Origin: Bursaphelenchus xylophilus
Taxonomy: Eukaryota > Nematoda > Chromadorea > Rhabditida > Aphelenchoididae
Direction: 5' to 3'
Assembly (NCBI GenBank): GCA_904066235.2
Contig: CAJFCV020000002.1
Location: 8,122,001-8,186,000 of the forward strand
DNA: 64,000 bases
Below are positions 34,901 to 46,507 of the stretch, one piece after another. The notes under the pieces are model-generated. The model was given only the letters and a program-made list of their open reading frames with translations. It was not told where the DNA came from and did no database searches. The translations under genes and the position numbers were made by a program. Within the stretch, counting starts at the first letter, position 1, and every line of letters begins with the position of its first letter.

Positions 34901-34911
34901 CCAAATTTATA

Positions 34912-34918
34912 TTTGCAG
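34912..34918 (+). promoter_or_regulatory. Splice acceptor just upstream of the transporter ATG (possible spliced-leader site)
   Basis: TTTGCAG sits 4 bases before the start codon at 34923. In nematodes this arrangement is typical of spliced-leader trans-splicing, but a conventional 5' UTR intron would look the same. Sequence alone cannot decide. Confidence 0.4.
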
Positions 34919-34922
34919 CCCT

Positions 34923-37900
34923 ATGGCCGGCCCCAAAAATGGCCAACCCCGTGATCATCGGATTGGAGTGCCTGGGGCTGTTTCGTTTGTTTGCGGGGCC
35001 ATCATCGGCTCCGGAATCTTCCTTTCGCCTTCTACTGTCATGAAAGCGACTAGTTCGGTAAGTTTAACTTTTTTGTCATCGTTTTTTGTTAAGTTTTGAA
35101 ATGAACTTATTATAATACAGGGTGTTTCAAGAAATTTGGCAGAAACTAGTTGCGAATATTTCTGAGCTCTTGCTAGTTATCGCAGAAATTCTTTTTGTTT
35201 CTGAAACTTGACAGCGGGCGGTTTTGTACTGAACAAAAAAATTTTTTCGTCGGCGGAGAGGCCAGTTCTCGGCGGAGGCATTTGGGGCCTTTTTTAAAAA
35301 TCACACCTTATTACATCGTGGAAACTCTGTTACAGTGGCCAAAATCATGTTTACGTTAAACCTCCGTGGATTTTGCGGTATGCTTTTTTTGCGTTTTCGA
35401 TTTTACACAACATCCGCGGAGGCGCGGCGGAGACCTCAGATTTCGGCGGACTTTGTTTTGGGCCCTCGGTTTTTGCAAATCCATGTTGGAAAAAAGGTTG
35501 GGGCGATTTTTTGTTGTCATCCGATGCACAGAGGGCAAAAATTTTGTACTTTTTTCCCCGGCGGAGGATTCGGCGGAGGCTTTCTCAAAGGGTCAAAACA
35601 AAATTTTGACTCTTTTGATAAAGCCTCCGCCGAAACCTCCGCCGATGTGTCCGCCGGATCAAAAAATAAGAAAAATGGTGTTGCTGTGATGGATTCTTGT
35701 AGCTGAGTTTTTTCCCGGACTCCTAAGACTGTTCTGACCCTTTGGTAAAGCCTCCGCCGAATCCTCCGCCGGGGAAAAAAGTGCGAAATTTTTGCATCTG
35801 TGCATCGGGTGACAACAAAAAATCACCCCACACTTTTTTCCAACCTGAATTGAATGATCCAAAGGCTCAAAACGACGTCCGCCGAAACCTGAGGTCTCCG
35901 CCGTGCCTCCGCGGATGAGCGAAAATCGAAAACAAAAAAAGCATACCGCAAAATCCACGGAGGTTTAACGTAAACATGATTTTGGCCACTGTAACAGAGT
36001 TTCCACGATGTAATAAGGTGTGATTTTTAAAAAAGGCCCCAAATGCCTCCGCCGAGAACTGGCCTCTCCGCCGACGAAAAAAATTTTTTTTTGTTCAGTA
36101 CAAAACCGCCCGCTGTCAAGTTTTAGAAACAAAAAGAATTTCTGCGATAACTAGCAAGAGCTCAATAATATTCGCAACTAGTTTCTGCCAAATTTCTTGA
36201 AACACCCTGTATAATCTCTAGATGGGCCTGGCGTTGACTATTTGGGGCGTGTCGGCAATTGTCTCCGTAATGGGAGCGTTTTGCTATGTCGAACTTGGCA
36301 CTGCTATTCAAAAATCGGGCGGGGATTTTGCTTACATGCAGCACATGGGATGGTAAGTCAGCAAAAATCATTGAATTTGACTGTGAAATCGTTACTTCAG
36401 ACTTTGAAAAACATACTTTTTCAGGAAGAAAATTTCATTTTCATTTGGAGCCATGTTGTCGACCATCTTATATCCGGCTACAACGGCTATTCAATCGCGA
36501 ACTTTTGCCGAGTATTTGGTTGAAGGTCTCAGAATGAGGTTTGAGAATGAATCGCAGGCCTACTGGTATAAGATTGGAATCAGCTTCTCTCTGGTTTGTA
36601 AGTTGATGCAAAATTTATGACAAAAAAATTGATACCAGTTTCAACTTTCCTAATTATGCACTTCCAGTATTTCTCATGTGCCTCAACTTCTTCTCCATTA
36701 AAACCGTCGTGTCTCGATTCCAAATGGTGGCCTCTTGTGCCAAGGTCTCATCGACCATTCTTGTGATTTTGGTCGGATTCTACTGGTTGATCTTTTATCA
36801 GAAGACCGAAAATCTCTCGGAGCCTTTTGCTGGCTCCAAGGCTGATCCCGCTTCTATTGCCAGTGCTTTCTTCGCCGGTTTATTCGCTTACGATGGCTGG
36901 GATGTTCTGAATTTGGGAGCTGAGGAAATAAAAAATCCTAGACGGTAAGAGGAATTGATGACTTTGAAATGTCTCCCTAATTTTTCAGAACATTCCCTCT
37001 GGCAATTTCTCTTGGAATGGGACTTGTTGCAGTTATCTTTGTCCTGGTCAACCTTTCGTATTCAATTATTTTGACAGTCCCGCAGATTCAAGGGTCAGAT
37101 GCTGTGGCGATGGTAAGTGGAGTAGCTCTTATATGACTAGAAATGTCATCATTAATCTATTTATAATATTAATCAATAATTAATCGATCATTTCAGATCT
37201 TTGCCCGTGAAGCCATGGGACCCTTCCAATTTATCATGCCTTTGATGGTATCTGTAGTTTTGATCGGATCCGTTAACAGCAATTTATTCTGCGGATCACG
37301 GTAAGTGTAATGCCAATACATCGTACTTGGAAGCTCTCTTTTACCAAATCCAAACCATTTTCCTTTACTTTACAGCAACTTTTTTTTCAGAATTACCCAT
37401 GCCATCGCCCGTGCTGGCTGTCTTCCGCCGTTCCTTTCTGTGTGGAATCCCACTCATGGCTCGCCCCGAGCAGCCATCGTATTCCAAGTCGTCCTCGCTT
37501 TCGTTATCGCTCTCTCCGCCGACATTGCGCAAATGCTCAACTACGCAGGCTTCACCCAATGGGCTCAGCGAGTCGTTACTGTCTCCATTCTGTTATACAT
37601 CCGATTCAAAGGCCTGGAAGTGTCGGATCAGCGGATTCGAAGTCCAATCATCGTCCCGATTGTCTTCTTTTTATGCTCTTCATCGTTGGTGCTGACCTCA
37701 ATCCTCAGTCAGCCGGATGTCGCGGCCGTTGGGCTGGGACTGCTGATCGGCGCGATGACTGTTTATATGATCTTCGTCCATGAAAGCGCTTTGCCCAGAT
37801 TTGAATGGTACAAAGTGTTGGTCAACAATGCGAATCGTAAGTAATTTCTGTAGCAATAAAGTCACTGGATTGCAGAATGTCTCAACAAATTTACGGAATG

Positions 37901-38048
37901 GATTCTGAACGGGGAAGTACAACAATCGCAGATTCTGAACACCCAAGAAGAAGAGAAAAAAGAGGAATCGGAAGAGCCTCTCAATCCAGTAAATCCAACG
38001 GTTGAAGAGGACCAAGATACGGACATTACTGCCGAAGGAAAAGTGTAA
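34923..38048 (+). CDS. SLC7-type amino-acid transporter (APC superfamily, LAT-like)
   Basis: Plasma-membrane amino-acid exchanger of the LAT family. Eight exons (34923-35057, 36222-36352, 36425-36597, 36668-36944, 36989-37112, 37197-37300, 37391-37836, 37876-38048) join in frame to 520 residues with about 12 hydrophobic segments. The substrate-site signature GAIIGSGIFLSP is at the start of TM1. Also visible are CYVELGTAIQKSGGDFAYM, AGLFAYDGWDVLNLGAEEIKNPRR (TM6 region), FCGSR..HAIARAGCLP and YAGFTQWAQR. LAT subunits that pair with a heavy chain carry a Cys between TM3 and TM4; that stretch here (PATTAIQSRTFAEYLVEGL) has none. The C-terminal tail is acidic (EEEKKEESEEP). Intron 1 is 1.16 kb because it contains hairpin element C; the others are short. 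C. elegans homologues are the AAT proteins. Confidence 0.95.
35118..36209. mobile_element. 1.09-kb hairpin element C in the transporter's first intron
   Basis: Ends CAGGGTGTTTCAAGAAATTT and its exact inverse, flanked by TA on both sides. Arms of about 500 bp are near-perfect inverted copies, with GGCGGAGGC-type GC-rich motifs and a shared AAACCTCCGTGGATTTTGCG block. No transposase ORF. The start of its end (CAGGGTG) resembles that of element A, but the sequences diverge after about 10 bp. Confidence 0.88.
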
Positions 38049-38501
38049 AAATTGTACATATCTTGATCAGATAAATATAATATATTTCCATGCTATCTTC
38101 AAAAGAAAAAAAGCCGTCTTGAGACCGTGACACAACGCCGTAAAAATAATAAAAAAAAATTAATCTAACAGTTGAAATGGCTAGCTGTTCTGTAAGTAAT
38201 ATCAAGTTTTGATAGCTTTCACAAGGTGTTGTCTAGGACAATGCAATGACGGCCTTCGCGTTGCGCAAAAACATAAATAAAAAATTTCGCAATAGACATA
38301 CTTATTGTTAGAAAAGTATCGTGACCGATTAGAAATGGACTAAAGTAACTCAGAGCTCCGAATTTTTGTGACAACATAAGTTTATCCTTCAATGAAATAT
38401 AATTATGAAAAGCTATGATACAAGTTTCTACGAAAAATTTACACGTCGAGTTTGTTATAGATATCTAGTATAATATACATTAGTTGGGCTGTACATATTG
38501 C
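38049..38501. other. Convergent 3' intergenic region
   Basis: About 450 bp between the stop codons of the transporter (+) and the alcohol dehydrogenase (-). AT-rich, no coding signal or RNA gene recognised. Confidence 0.5.
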
Positions 38502-39777
38502 TCACTTCCACAAGTCAAGGACGACCCGACCGTTGATCTGGTATTTCTGCATTCTCTCGTAGATGGCGGGGAGTTCGGAGAGGGGCGCCACTTCCGTTGG
38601 GATCTTGACTTGGCCTCGGGCGAAGAATTTGAGGGCTTCGTCGGTGTCTTGGCGGGTGCCCACATACGATCCCTTGACGGTGATGGTGCGGATGACGGTG
38701 AAGAAGACGTCGAGGGAGATCTTGGCGTCGCGGGGCAGCGCGACCAGCACCACGGTTCCTCGGGTCCGCACGTACTTGGCCGACTCTTCCATGGCTTTGG
38801 CGGCGGTGGCGACGTTGATAACTCCATGCGGACCACCTTCGGTCAAGAGTTGGACGGCGCTGACCAGGTCGTCGGTCTTGAAGGGGTCGATGAAGAGATC
38901 GGCGCCGAGGGATCGGCAATGTTCTTCTTTGTTTCCGGCGTCAATGGCCAGAACAATCATCCCCATGGCTTTGGCGTATTGGATGCAGAGGGAGCCAAGG
39001 CCACCACCGGCACCAGTAATGGCGATAGTCTCACCCGCATGCACATTCGACTCCTTCAGGGCTTTGTAGACCGTGACTCCCTGCAAAATATCGAAATTAA
39101 TTTAAAAATGATCACTTATAGCACAAGACCCAAAAATGTAGTCTGATATGTAGTCTAAACTATCTGTAGAAAACTTACAGCGCACAGAATAGGAGCAACA
39201 TTGGCGAGATCAACTCCTTCTGGGATTAGAGCGGCTTCAGTGGCCTTGACGGCGGCGTATTGTTGGAAAGATCCATCTCGGGTGAAGCCGGAGAGAACAA
39301 CGTTGTCACAGTTGGGCTCGAAGCCGCGTTTGCATTGCTCGCAGCACAAGCAGGACCCGTTGACCCACTGAAAACACGATTTTAATAATTTTCAACTCTT
39401 TTTGAAAAACATTTTATCAATTTATCTCTACCTAAACTAGCGACGAACTTTTGTTTCTGCCTAAATTAATGCCAAATGTCAAGTCCACTCACCTTGATAC
39501 CCGCTCGATCTCCAATCTTGAAGTTGCTGACATTGGATCCGACCTTGACGACAACTCCGGCTCCTTCGTGTCCTCCGACAATTGGTGGGGGCTTGGTCTT
39601 GAGGGGGAAGTCGCCCAGCCACACATGCAAGTCGGTGTGGCAGACGCCGGAGTAGATGACCTTCACCAGGATGTCATCGGCGCCGATCTCCGGGACGGGG
39701 ATCTCGCGGATGTCCAGTTTCCCGCCGAACTCGTCGAAGACGGCGGCGCGTTGAGTGGCTGGGATTTGTTCGGTCAT
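38502..39777 (-). CDS. Zinc-dependent alcohol dehydrogenase (nematode SODH/ADH type)
   Basis: NAD(H)-dependent medium-chain alcohol dehydrogenase in the cytosol. Three exons (39493-39777, 39179-39367, 38502-39080) give 350 residues, as in C. elegans SODH-1. Catalytic zinc ligand C46 with H47 (SGVCHTDLH), the GGHEGAG motif at 68-74, and the structural-zinc Cys set ([16 protein letters not shown]) are all present. The Rossmann motif is GAGGGLG at 181-187, followed by AIDAG with an acidic residue for NAD. The start at 39777 ([10 protein letters not shown]) matches the family; an in-frame extension to 40029 is rejected because a TATA box lies inside it. Exons are GC-rich and codon use looks biased, which fits high expression. 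The C-terminus is LDLWK. Confidence 0.97.
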
Positions 39778-39863
39778 GATGCTCTGGGCTTGGACTCGAT
39801 GAAAGCGTGGGTCGTTGAGGCTGACTTGTGGAGTGGTTGAGAGTCCACGCAAACGGCGTGGCG

Positions 39864-39870
39864 ATTTATA
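39864..39870 (-). promoter_or_regulatory. TATA box of the alcohol dehydrogenase gene
   Basis: TATAAAT on the minus strand, about 90 bases upstream of the ATG at 39777, within an unusually GC-rich proximal promoter. Confidence 0.65.
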
Positions 39871-39879
39871 GGCCCGCGG

Positions 39880-42727
39880 CAGGAGCGGGGCCGGACGCGG
39901 GAGTCCGCCCAGCAGGCGCCCGGCCCCGCCCCACGGAGAGCGCTGATTGGCGGAGAAGATGGATCGAAGTGTCGGGAGCCTCGTGGTCGCCATGTGACGC
40001 TGTAATGTGCAAGCTGCCACAAAGTACACACAAACAGCAGGGCCGCGATTGGGATCACGGAAGTTTTTGGGGGGCGGGGACCGACCGAGCCCCGCGAATT
40101 CTGTTTTTGCTCTGATTTCTGGTGCAATTCAGTTGGAAATGGCCTCGTGGGGAATAAAGAGAGGTCAGGCTACGAGAGTTCAAAAGAAAAACGGCCCGAT
40201 GGCCGGCGGAAATGATCGTTTTTTGAGCGAAATCTCTGATTTTTGGGCGAATCTTTTTGTGGGTAAATGTTTGTTGGAGTATAAACAAATGGTGTTCTAA
40301 AAGCGTGATAGGGACTTGCAAAGTGTGTTGAGACATTGTAAAGTATCGTGGTGCAAATGTGCCTCCAATGGGGAAAGCAACGTGCTTCTGTGGTTTAATA
40401 CAGGAGGATCTTTGATGCAGCGAAAGGCGAGAGAATTGATGGGAAGGGAAGACGGAGCAGGAAGTAGAGTGTGTGCAAGCCGTGGAAGACCCAATGGAAC
40501 AATGTGACTTGTAGCATTCGATGTGTTAAACTAAGGAAACAACGAGAAACCTTATCAGCGCTGATGGGAGTTTTGATGCGAAATGGGGCGCGATGGCGTG
40601 GGATAAGGTGAGATAAGGGCGAAAATGGGCTTATTATGTCAAAAAATCATACTTTTGGACCTTATTGAACCATGGGTTCATAAGGCAATTTGCCAAGTGC
40701 AATACAAATTTTCTTCAAAGCCAACCAAAAACTAGATGAACCTGCTTCTAGAAAAGAATAAATTATCCTATAAATGGCCTAGTCCCAAAAGGAACGCTAG
40801 GATTTTCTTCATTTAGCTGACTTTCTAACGTAGGCAAGACTTTTCTACTACTCATTGATCAAGCTGTTGAGTTTCAACAAACCTAATGCAACTTGTACTG
40901 AGCACACTGCACATTCATTAGTAAAGCTCTGTGACTTTCAACTGATACAGCTTGATTAGAGGTAGGAAACCGACGGTTTCATATTCGACAAGATGTTTGT
41001 TGTCAGTCGTATTTTATGAGAAAAACCCGTGAAAAATTTCCGGACAATTTTACCTTCTAAAAACGACTTTTAAGCCCAATATTAGAGAAAAAATTAATAG
41101 TTTTAACCATGAAGTTATTACAATTCAAGCCTGAATTTTCAGAGCTCATAAATTGTTACATTACTTTCGCATTTCCGAATCATAAGTTGGTCATGACCTT
41201 GAACCTATCCCAAAAGTAAGACCAAATGCGCTATTTTTAGCCTAGACTAACAAGTAAGAGTAATTTTAATACCAAATATTTTTTTTTGCATAATTACCCG
41301 CGGAGGAATCACTCGGGCCCAGCAGAGAGGTTTTACTTGCCAATTTTCCAATTTTTTTTACTCTAAAGTAACATAAAAGTAAACTTCTCCCTGAATTTAA
41401 GCCAAGAAAATGTACAGAAACATGGCAATGCAGAAGTGAGATTCCGAAAATAAAATAACATTTTTTCCAATAATTTTGTGACACTTCGTCCACAACTGTT
41501 ACTAAATGTCACTAAATCCGGCTGATTATTTTTACTTTTTGTTTCTAGGATTTTCCTGCCAAACTTCGACCGGATTTTACGTTTTCTACGTACATGTTCA
41601 ACTTCCTTCCTGTTTACGGCTAAAATTCCCTTCCCTTTTTGTTACTTCCAAACTTATTTCTGTCAAAAATCGGAGATCGTCCTGTCATCAAAATTGAAGT
41701 ACGTTTTGTTTGGTCACTTTTGATGAGTTTTTTGTTTGAAAAGTTCAAACGGCTTGTGAATTACTGCAACTTTTGGTTTTAGATATTTTAGTTGTTTATA
41801 AACAAAAAAGAAATTTGGAATCGCACGTCCTATGCAACAGTAATACGAATATCTGCTGAATTCTTACAACTTTTGCTACGAGTATTTGTTTTCGATGTCC
41901 GCACTGATTTTTGTTGATTTCTGCTTGAACTTTGAGTTGAAAAAATTGAGAAAAGATGGTGGACTGAACTGTGCAAAATTTTGAGAATTTTTATTGCGCT
42001 GTGCATAAAAAGTTTATGCCTATATAAACTTGACTCAAAATTTAGGTAAAATGAACCAAATTTCAATTTCCTAGGGTTCCATCCTCAAAAGGAATCCATA
42101 ATTTTTCCGAATTGAACCGCACTGTGCGAAAATTTTAATCTAAAATTTGATTGCACGGTGCATTTTCCGAAATTTTTAGGCATGAATTTACTGTTCCAAA
42201 TTTCTTTCCTAACGGTTTCAGAGGTCTTGTGAACATGTTATTTGCATAATCATCCTACAGGCATTTCCGTTTTCACCGCTTTTAAGGTCCTTTCCCTGAA
42301 TTTTCCCTCCAAATCACTGGTCCCCATGTGCTCGGAGAAAATTTCTTTTTGTTTAAACAGCCGTGGAAGAATGTTTTGTTCTCCCCCAATCGAAAATAAT
42401 ATCAAGAGAGTGCGCTGTTTTCGATCACAAATAATCGACGATAAGCGGTTCTCCGTGCCGTTCTTTGGGTGATGTGCACGTTTTTCGGTCCAAAACTTGG
42501 CTTCGTTCGGTTGTAAAAAGACTGAGAGAGGCGAGGAATGGGGGTGACTGATAAAAGAATAGGGCGAAAAGTGTAAGGCTAAGTGTAAAGTGATAAACAG
42601 AGGTGATTTGCAGAGGCATGGTTTGTCATTTATAGTTGAGTGGAAATGACAGACGGAAATAGAAATAAAAAATCGGAAAATAAATTCCTAAAAGTAAAAA
42701 CGAAAATCTATTTGATACTATTAATAA
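39880..42727. other. Intergenic upstream of the alcohol dehydrogenase, no gene recognised
   Basis: About 2.8 kb. The first 200 bp are GC-rich (promoter-proximal); the rest is AT-rich. ORFs of 60-97 codons around 39830-40500 are not supported. A short pair of related motifs, CCGCACTGTGCG and GATTGCACGGTGC, at 42117-42165 recurs at 12476-12517 and 4740-4790 and may be a small repeat. Confidence 0.45.
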
Positions 42728-43169
42728 CAGGGGAAGTACTCCAAGTGCGACGCTCAGATTTTGATGAAACTTGGCACAAATTTAGAATAATTTTTTCTGA
42801 TATATGCGGGAATCGTAGCTCGCGCTTTGCAGAAACAAGATTTTTAGATCGAAAGTCGGCGAAAATTTAGGACTTTTTACGAATTTCGGCACGAAAAGTT
42901 TCATGCCTATTTCAACTGTAAAGGATAATGTTTCTACAAAAAATCAAATTTTTCCGCACGAAACTGCCAAAGTTATGGCCAAAAAGCGTTTTTGTCTCTG
43001 ACCGCTCTCCACGTTTAGCGTACTCTCTTGGCGGAAAAAATCGTTCGATATCTCGGCGGCGCCCACAAAGCGCGAGCTAAAACTTTCAGGAATTGATATT
43101 TAGTCCATACCCGACGTGTGTGCAAAATTTAAAGAAAATCTGAGCGTCGCACATGGAGTACTTACCCTG
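42728..43169. mobile_element. MITE family F, copy 3 (complete)
   Basis: A 442-bp element with ends CAGGGGAAGTACTCCAAGTG and the inverse TACTTACCCTG, flanked by TAA on both sides (a TWA target duplication). The interior is colinear with copy 2. No coding capacity. Confidence 0.85.
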
Positions 43170-43718
43170 TAAGAAATAATGAATTATCATACTGCGTAAA
43201 ACACAAAGACTTGACAGGCATACGAAAAAAATCATGGTTATAAAAATTGACTAGAATTGAAAAGTCAGAGGTCTGTTTCGAGGGTTTCTATTTAAAACAC
43301 GATTTTTGAGTCAGGGCACCAGCGGTGGTCTTAGGAAAAAATCGATTTTGAGATTTTTGGCTTAAAATATTCGGTAGCACTTGTAGAAGAAAAGCTAAAA
43401 ATATTTTTTTCTAATTATGCCCGGAAGGCATATTTTTTTACAAAATACGTTTTTACACTTCAAAGCCTCTGGAGGCCGATGTGATCCGACCACAGAGATT
43501 AAACCGGGCATACAGGGGTTTTTGACACCCAGGAATCTGAAAATCGTAGCCTTTTTACCGTCAGATTACTGTAACATGGTCATACTGTAATCCGGTCGAT
43601 AAAAATCGACCATAACTTCTTTAGATCAAAAATGCCACAGGATTTTATTGCAGATTCGGAATCAGCATAAAATTCTGCTTCGGATAGATGGAAAATATGT
43701 TCAAAATTCCGTGGCCCA

Positions 43719-43790
43719 ACCTCTGTAGTATAGTGGTTGTGCGCCAGGATTATCAATCTGGCGACCCAGGTTCGATTCCCGGTGGCTGCA
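43719..43790 (+). repeat. tRNA-like sequence in left arm of element D
   Basis: A box TAGTATAGTGG and B box GGTTCGATTCC at tRNA-like spacing, ending CGGTGGCTGCA. The acceptor ends do not pair (the 3' part would need GCAGCCA at the 5' end) and the T-stem has a mismatch, so a functional tRNA is unlikely. It suggests a tRNA-derived SINE captured by the palindrome. Confidence 0.6.
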
Positions 43791-43939
43791 AATGGCAGAA
43801 AATGGACTATAAAAGGGCGGAAACTTGGAAAAAAGGGAAAATAAATTGCAGAAAATTAATTTTATGCTACTTAGGACCAGTTTAAAAGTTTTTGCAAGAA
43901 TTCCGCATAAATTACGGTTTTTATGGAAAACGCCTTATA

Positions 43940-45328
43940 CACTGCTCCACGAAATGATAGACGCACCCTGTTTTTAGCGATTATCTTCCTTGTACTAAAT
44001 GATATCGAATAATGTTCAACAGATGAAATGTGGCAAATTAAACGAGAATTCATGTCCCGTAGCGATTTTGGAACAAAATTTTGCCTTGACTGAGATATGA
44101 CATTTTTAGACTTTTTTGGGGTCCACAAAATGATAGACGCAATTAAGTAATTTTTTGTTTATTTAAAAGAATTTTGGGTTAACCTGCTCTTATTACACTT
44201 CCTCGTGTTCTCTGTAGTATTAGAAAGGTAATTACATTTATATCCGCCGTACTTCATCGACGCAGCGGCCTTATGAGCCATTTCCGACCTTGTACATGAG
44301 GTAAATATTCGGTTTGAAAAAAACTGTAGGTGATTCTGTTTTCTTGGGCGAAAAACTAGCTAATACCATCACATTATACGTGTAGATCTCACTGATGAAA
44401 AAAAACGGCCTGCTCAAGGATCCCGAGCATTTTCTTGGAATATCATCTTCAACAACTAGCTACCTTAATACTTTTAGACCCCCGAAATACCAAGGCGATC
44501 AAAGAGAATGACAAAATTTAATTTGCAAATTCGAACTGAGCATGCCTGAAAACGTAATGTTTTAATCATCAGCCGTTACAGAATACCTTTGGTCGGTAAC
44601 GTCGTTCGACAAAAAAAAGTTCACAAAAATAGGCTTGTTTTTACACGTTTATCTTTAATCAATCATCTGTCAATCATCATGACATTTAAGCAGGCAATAA
44701 GTTGCGGTTTTAGGTTTGTTAACATGCTGAGTTTGATTTTTTGAGCAAAAAATTGACATCGATAGTAATCTTCTGTACTTTTAGAGCCTTTGAAGGTTAC
44801 TGTAGAAGGTATACGGTAACTTAATGGTCGATTAAATGACTTCAAGCGAATCGGTATTGGTTTATTTTATGTCTTATATTTGCAACTAGTAATCTATGAT
44901 GGTTTAAGATGGCTTTTTGGCGAAAGCAAAATCGTTAATCAAATTTTTTTTTCAAACGAATTTTTACCCCATGTACAAGGTCGGAAATGGCTCATAAGGC
45001 CACTGCGTCGATGAAGTACAGCGGATATAAATGTAATTACCTTTCTAATACGACAGAGAACACGAGGAAGTGTAATAAGAGCAGGTTAACTCAAAATTCT
45101 TTTAAATAAACAAAAAATTACTTAATTGCGTCTATCATTTTGTGGACCCCAAAAAAGTCTAAAAATGTCATATCTCAGTCAAGGCAAAATTTTGTTCCAA
45201 AATCGCTACGGGACATGAATTCTCGTTTAATTTGCCACATTTCATCTGTTGAACATTATTCGATATCATTTAGTACAAGGAAGATAATCGCTAAAAACAG
45301 GGTGCGTCTATCATTTCGTGGAGCAGTG
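43940..45328. mobile_element. 1.39-kb inner hairpin element with TA target duplication
   Basis: Ends CACTGCTCCACGAAATGATAG and its exact inverse, flanked by TA. Arms of about 390 bp (43940-44330 and 44940-45328) are nearly identical inverted copies, with a loop of about 600 bp of unique AT-rich sequence. No transposase ORF. The CACTG ends and TA duplication suggest the Tc1/mariner superfamily. Confidence 0.87.
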
Positions 45329-45422
45329 TAGCTTGCCGGAAAGTGGAGCAATCTGGTAAAAATTAACAGAAGAGGTTACTGAGGCTTCCTACTACGAAAT
45401 AAGTCCATTTCTGCTTATTTCG

Positions 45423-45896
45423 TTAAATGTTTGGGTTAGCCTGGGCTTTCTTGCAAATTCGGGATTTTAAGAAGGCGAGCTGCGGCCGAGGTTTATCGAA
45501 CGTAACAATATTTGACCAAAAAGTCATATAAGATTCACAAAAAGTCATATAAGATTCCCTAACAGCACCAGGATCACACAGCTTGTAAAACTTAGGCCGT
45601 CTTGCGTATCCCACGAAAAACGGAGCGCGTGGACGCTCTAATGGTAAATCTACATGGAGACTCAGTTGGTAAGGAACAGAGGCTAAACTACGGGACTGGA
45701 ACATGCGTGCTTCCATCTGAAAATTAAATAACTGTTTTATTTTGTTTTGTATTGCATTCCTCGGTGGATATGATGAACATTGGATAGCAAGCGCTATGTA
45801 GATACACCACAACTCTTTAGTTGCCATTTGGGGCGATCTTACGAATGCTGTGAGGCGTTTTCCATAAAAACCGTAATTTATGCGGAATTCTTGCAA
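45423..45896 (-). other. Unexplained ORF in the element D spacer
   Basis: A 157-codon ORF that begins in the right outer arm and runs through single-copy sequence. A TTTTCAG acceptor precedes an internal ATG at about 45720, so part of it could be a captured exon. The stretch repeats a 21-bp unit (GAATCTTATATGACTTTTTGT) twice near 45525-45565. No family recognised; it may be chance. Confidence 0.25.
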
Positions 45897-45999
45897 AAAC
45901 TTTTAAACTGGTCCTAAATAGCATAAAATTAATTTTCTGTAATTTATTTTCCCTTTTTTCCAAGTTTCCGCCCTTTTATAGTCCATTTTCTGCCATTTG

Positions 46000-46072
46000 C
46001 AGCCACCGGGAATCGAACCTGGGTCGCCAGATTGATAATCCTGGCGCACAACCACTATACTACAGAGGTTGG
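46000..46072 (-). repeat. tRNA-like sequence in right arm of element D
   Basis: Inverted copy of the sequence at 43719-43790, identical or nearly so by eye, including both boxes. The high identity implies that the palindrome is young or that the arms are kept alike by gene conversion. Confidence 0.6.
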
Positions 46073-46507
46073 GCCACGGAATTTCGAACATATTTTACAT
46101 GTATCCGAAGCAGAATTTTATGCTGATTCCGAATCTGCAATAAAATCCTGTGGCATTTTTGATCTAAAGAAGTTATGGTCGATTTTTATCGACCGGATTA
46201 CAGTATGACCATGTTACAGTAATCTGACGGTAAAAAGGCTACGATTTTCAGATTCCTGGGTGTCAAAAACCCCTGTATGCCCGGTTTAATCTCTGTGGTC
46301 GGATCACATCGGCCTCCAGAGGCTTTGAAGTGTAAAAACGTATTTTGTAAAAAAATGTGCCTTCCGGGCATAATTGGGCAAAAATATTTTTCGCTTTTCT
46401 TCCACAAGTGCTACCGACTATTTTAAGCCAAAAATCTCAATATCGATTTTTTCCTAAGACCGGGCCCCACTACTGGCTGACGCAGTGACTCAAAAATCGT
46501 GTTTTAA

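Larger units (their letters stand above)
43293..46507. repeat. 3.2-kb nested palindromic element D
   Basis: The outer arms, about 43293-43938 and 45850-46507, are inverted copies starting AAAACACGATTTTTGAG. Each arm holds a tRNA-like sequence. The spacer contains a second hairpin element (43940-45328) with its own ends and TA duplication, plus about 500 bp of single-copy sequence (45331-45848). The inner element begins almost exactly where the left arm stops matching, so it either inserted at that point or helped form the palindrome. One unsupported 157-codon minus-strand ORF spans part of the single-copy spacer. Confidence 0.82.

Noticed and set aside
39778..40029. N-terminal extension of the alcohol dehydrogenase frame
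   Set aside because: The frame is open upstream, but a TATA box lies inside it and family members start at MTEQ-like sequence. The extension is GC-rich promoter and 5' UTR.
43719..43790. Functional tRNA gene
   Set aside because: Both promoter boxes are present but the acceptor strands do not pair and the anticodon loop is the wrong size, so I call it tRNA-derived.
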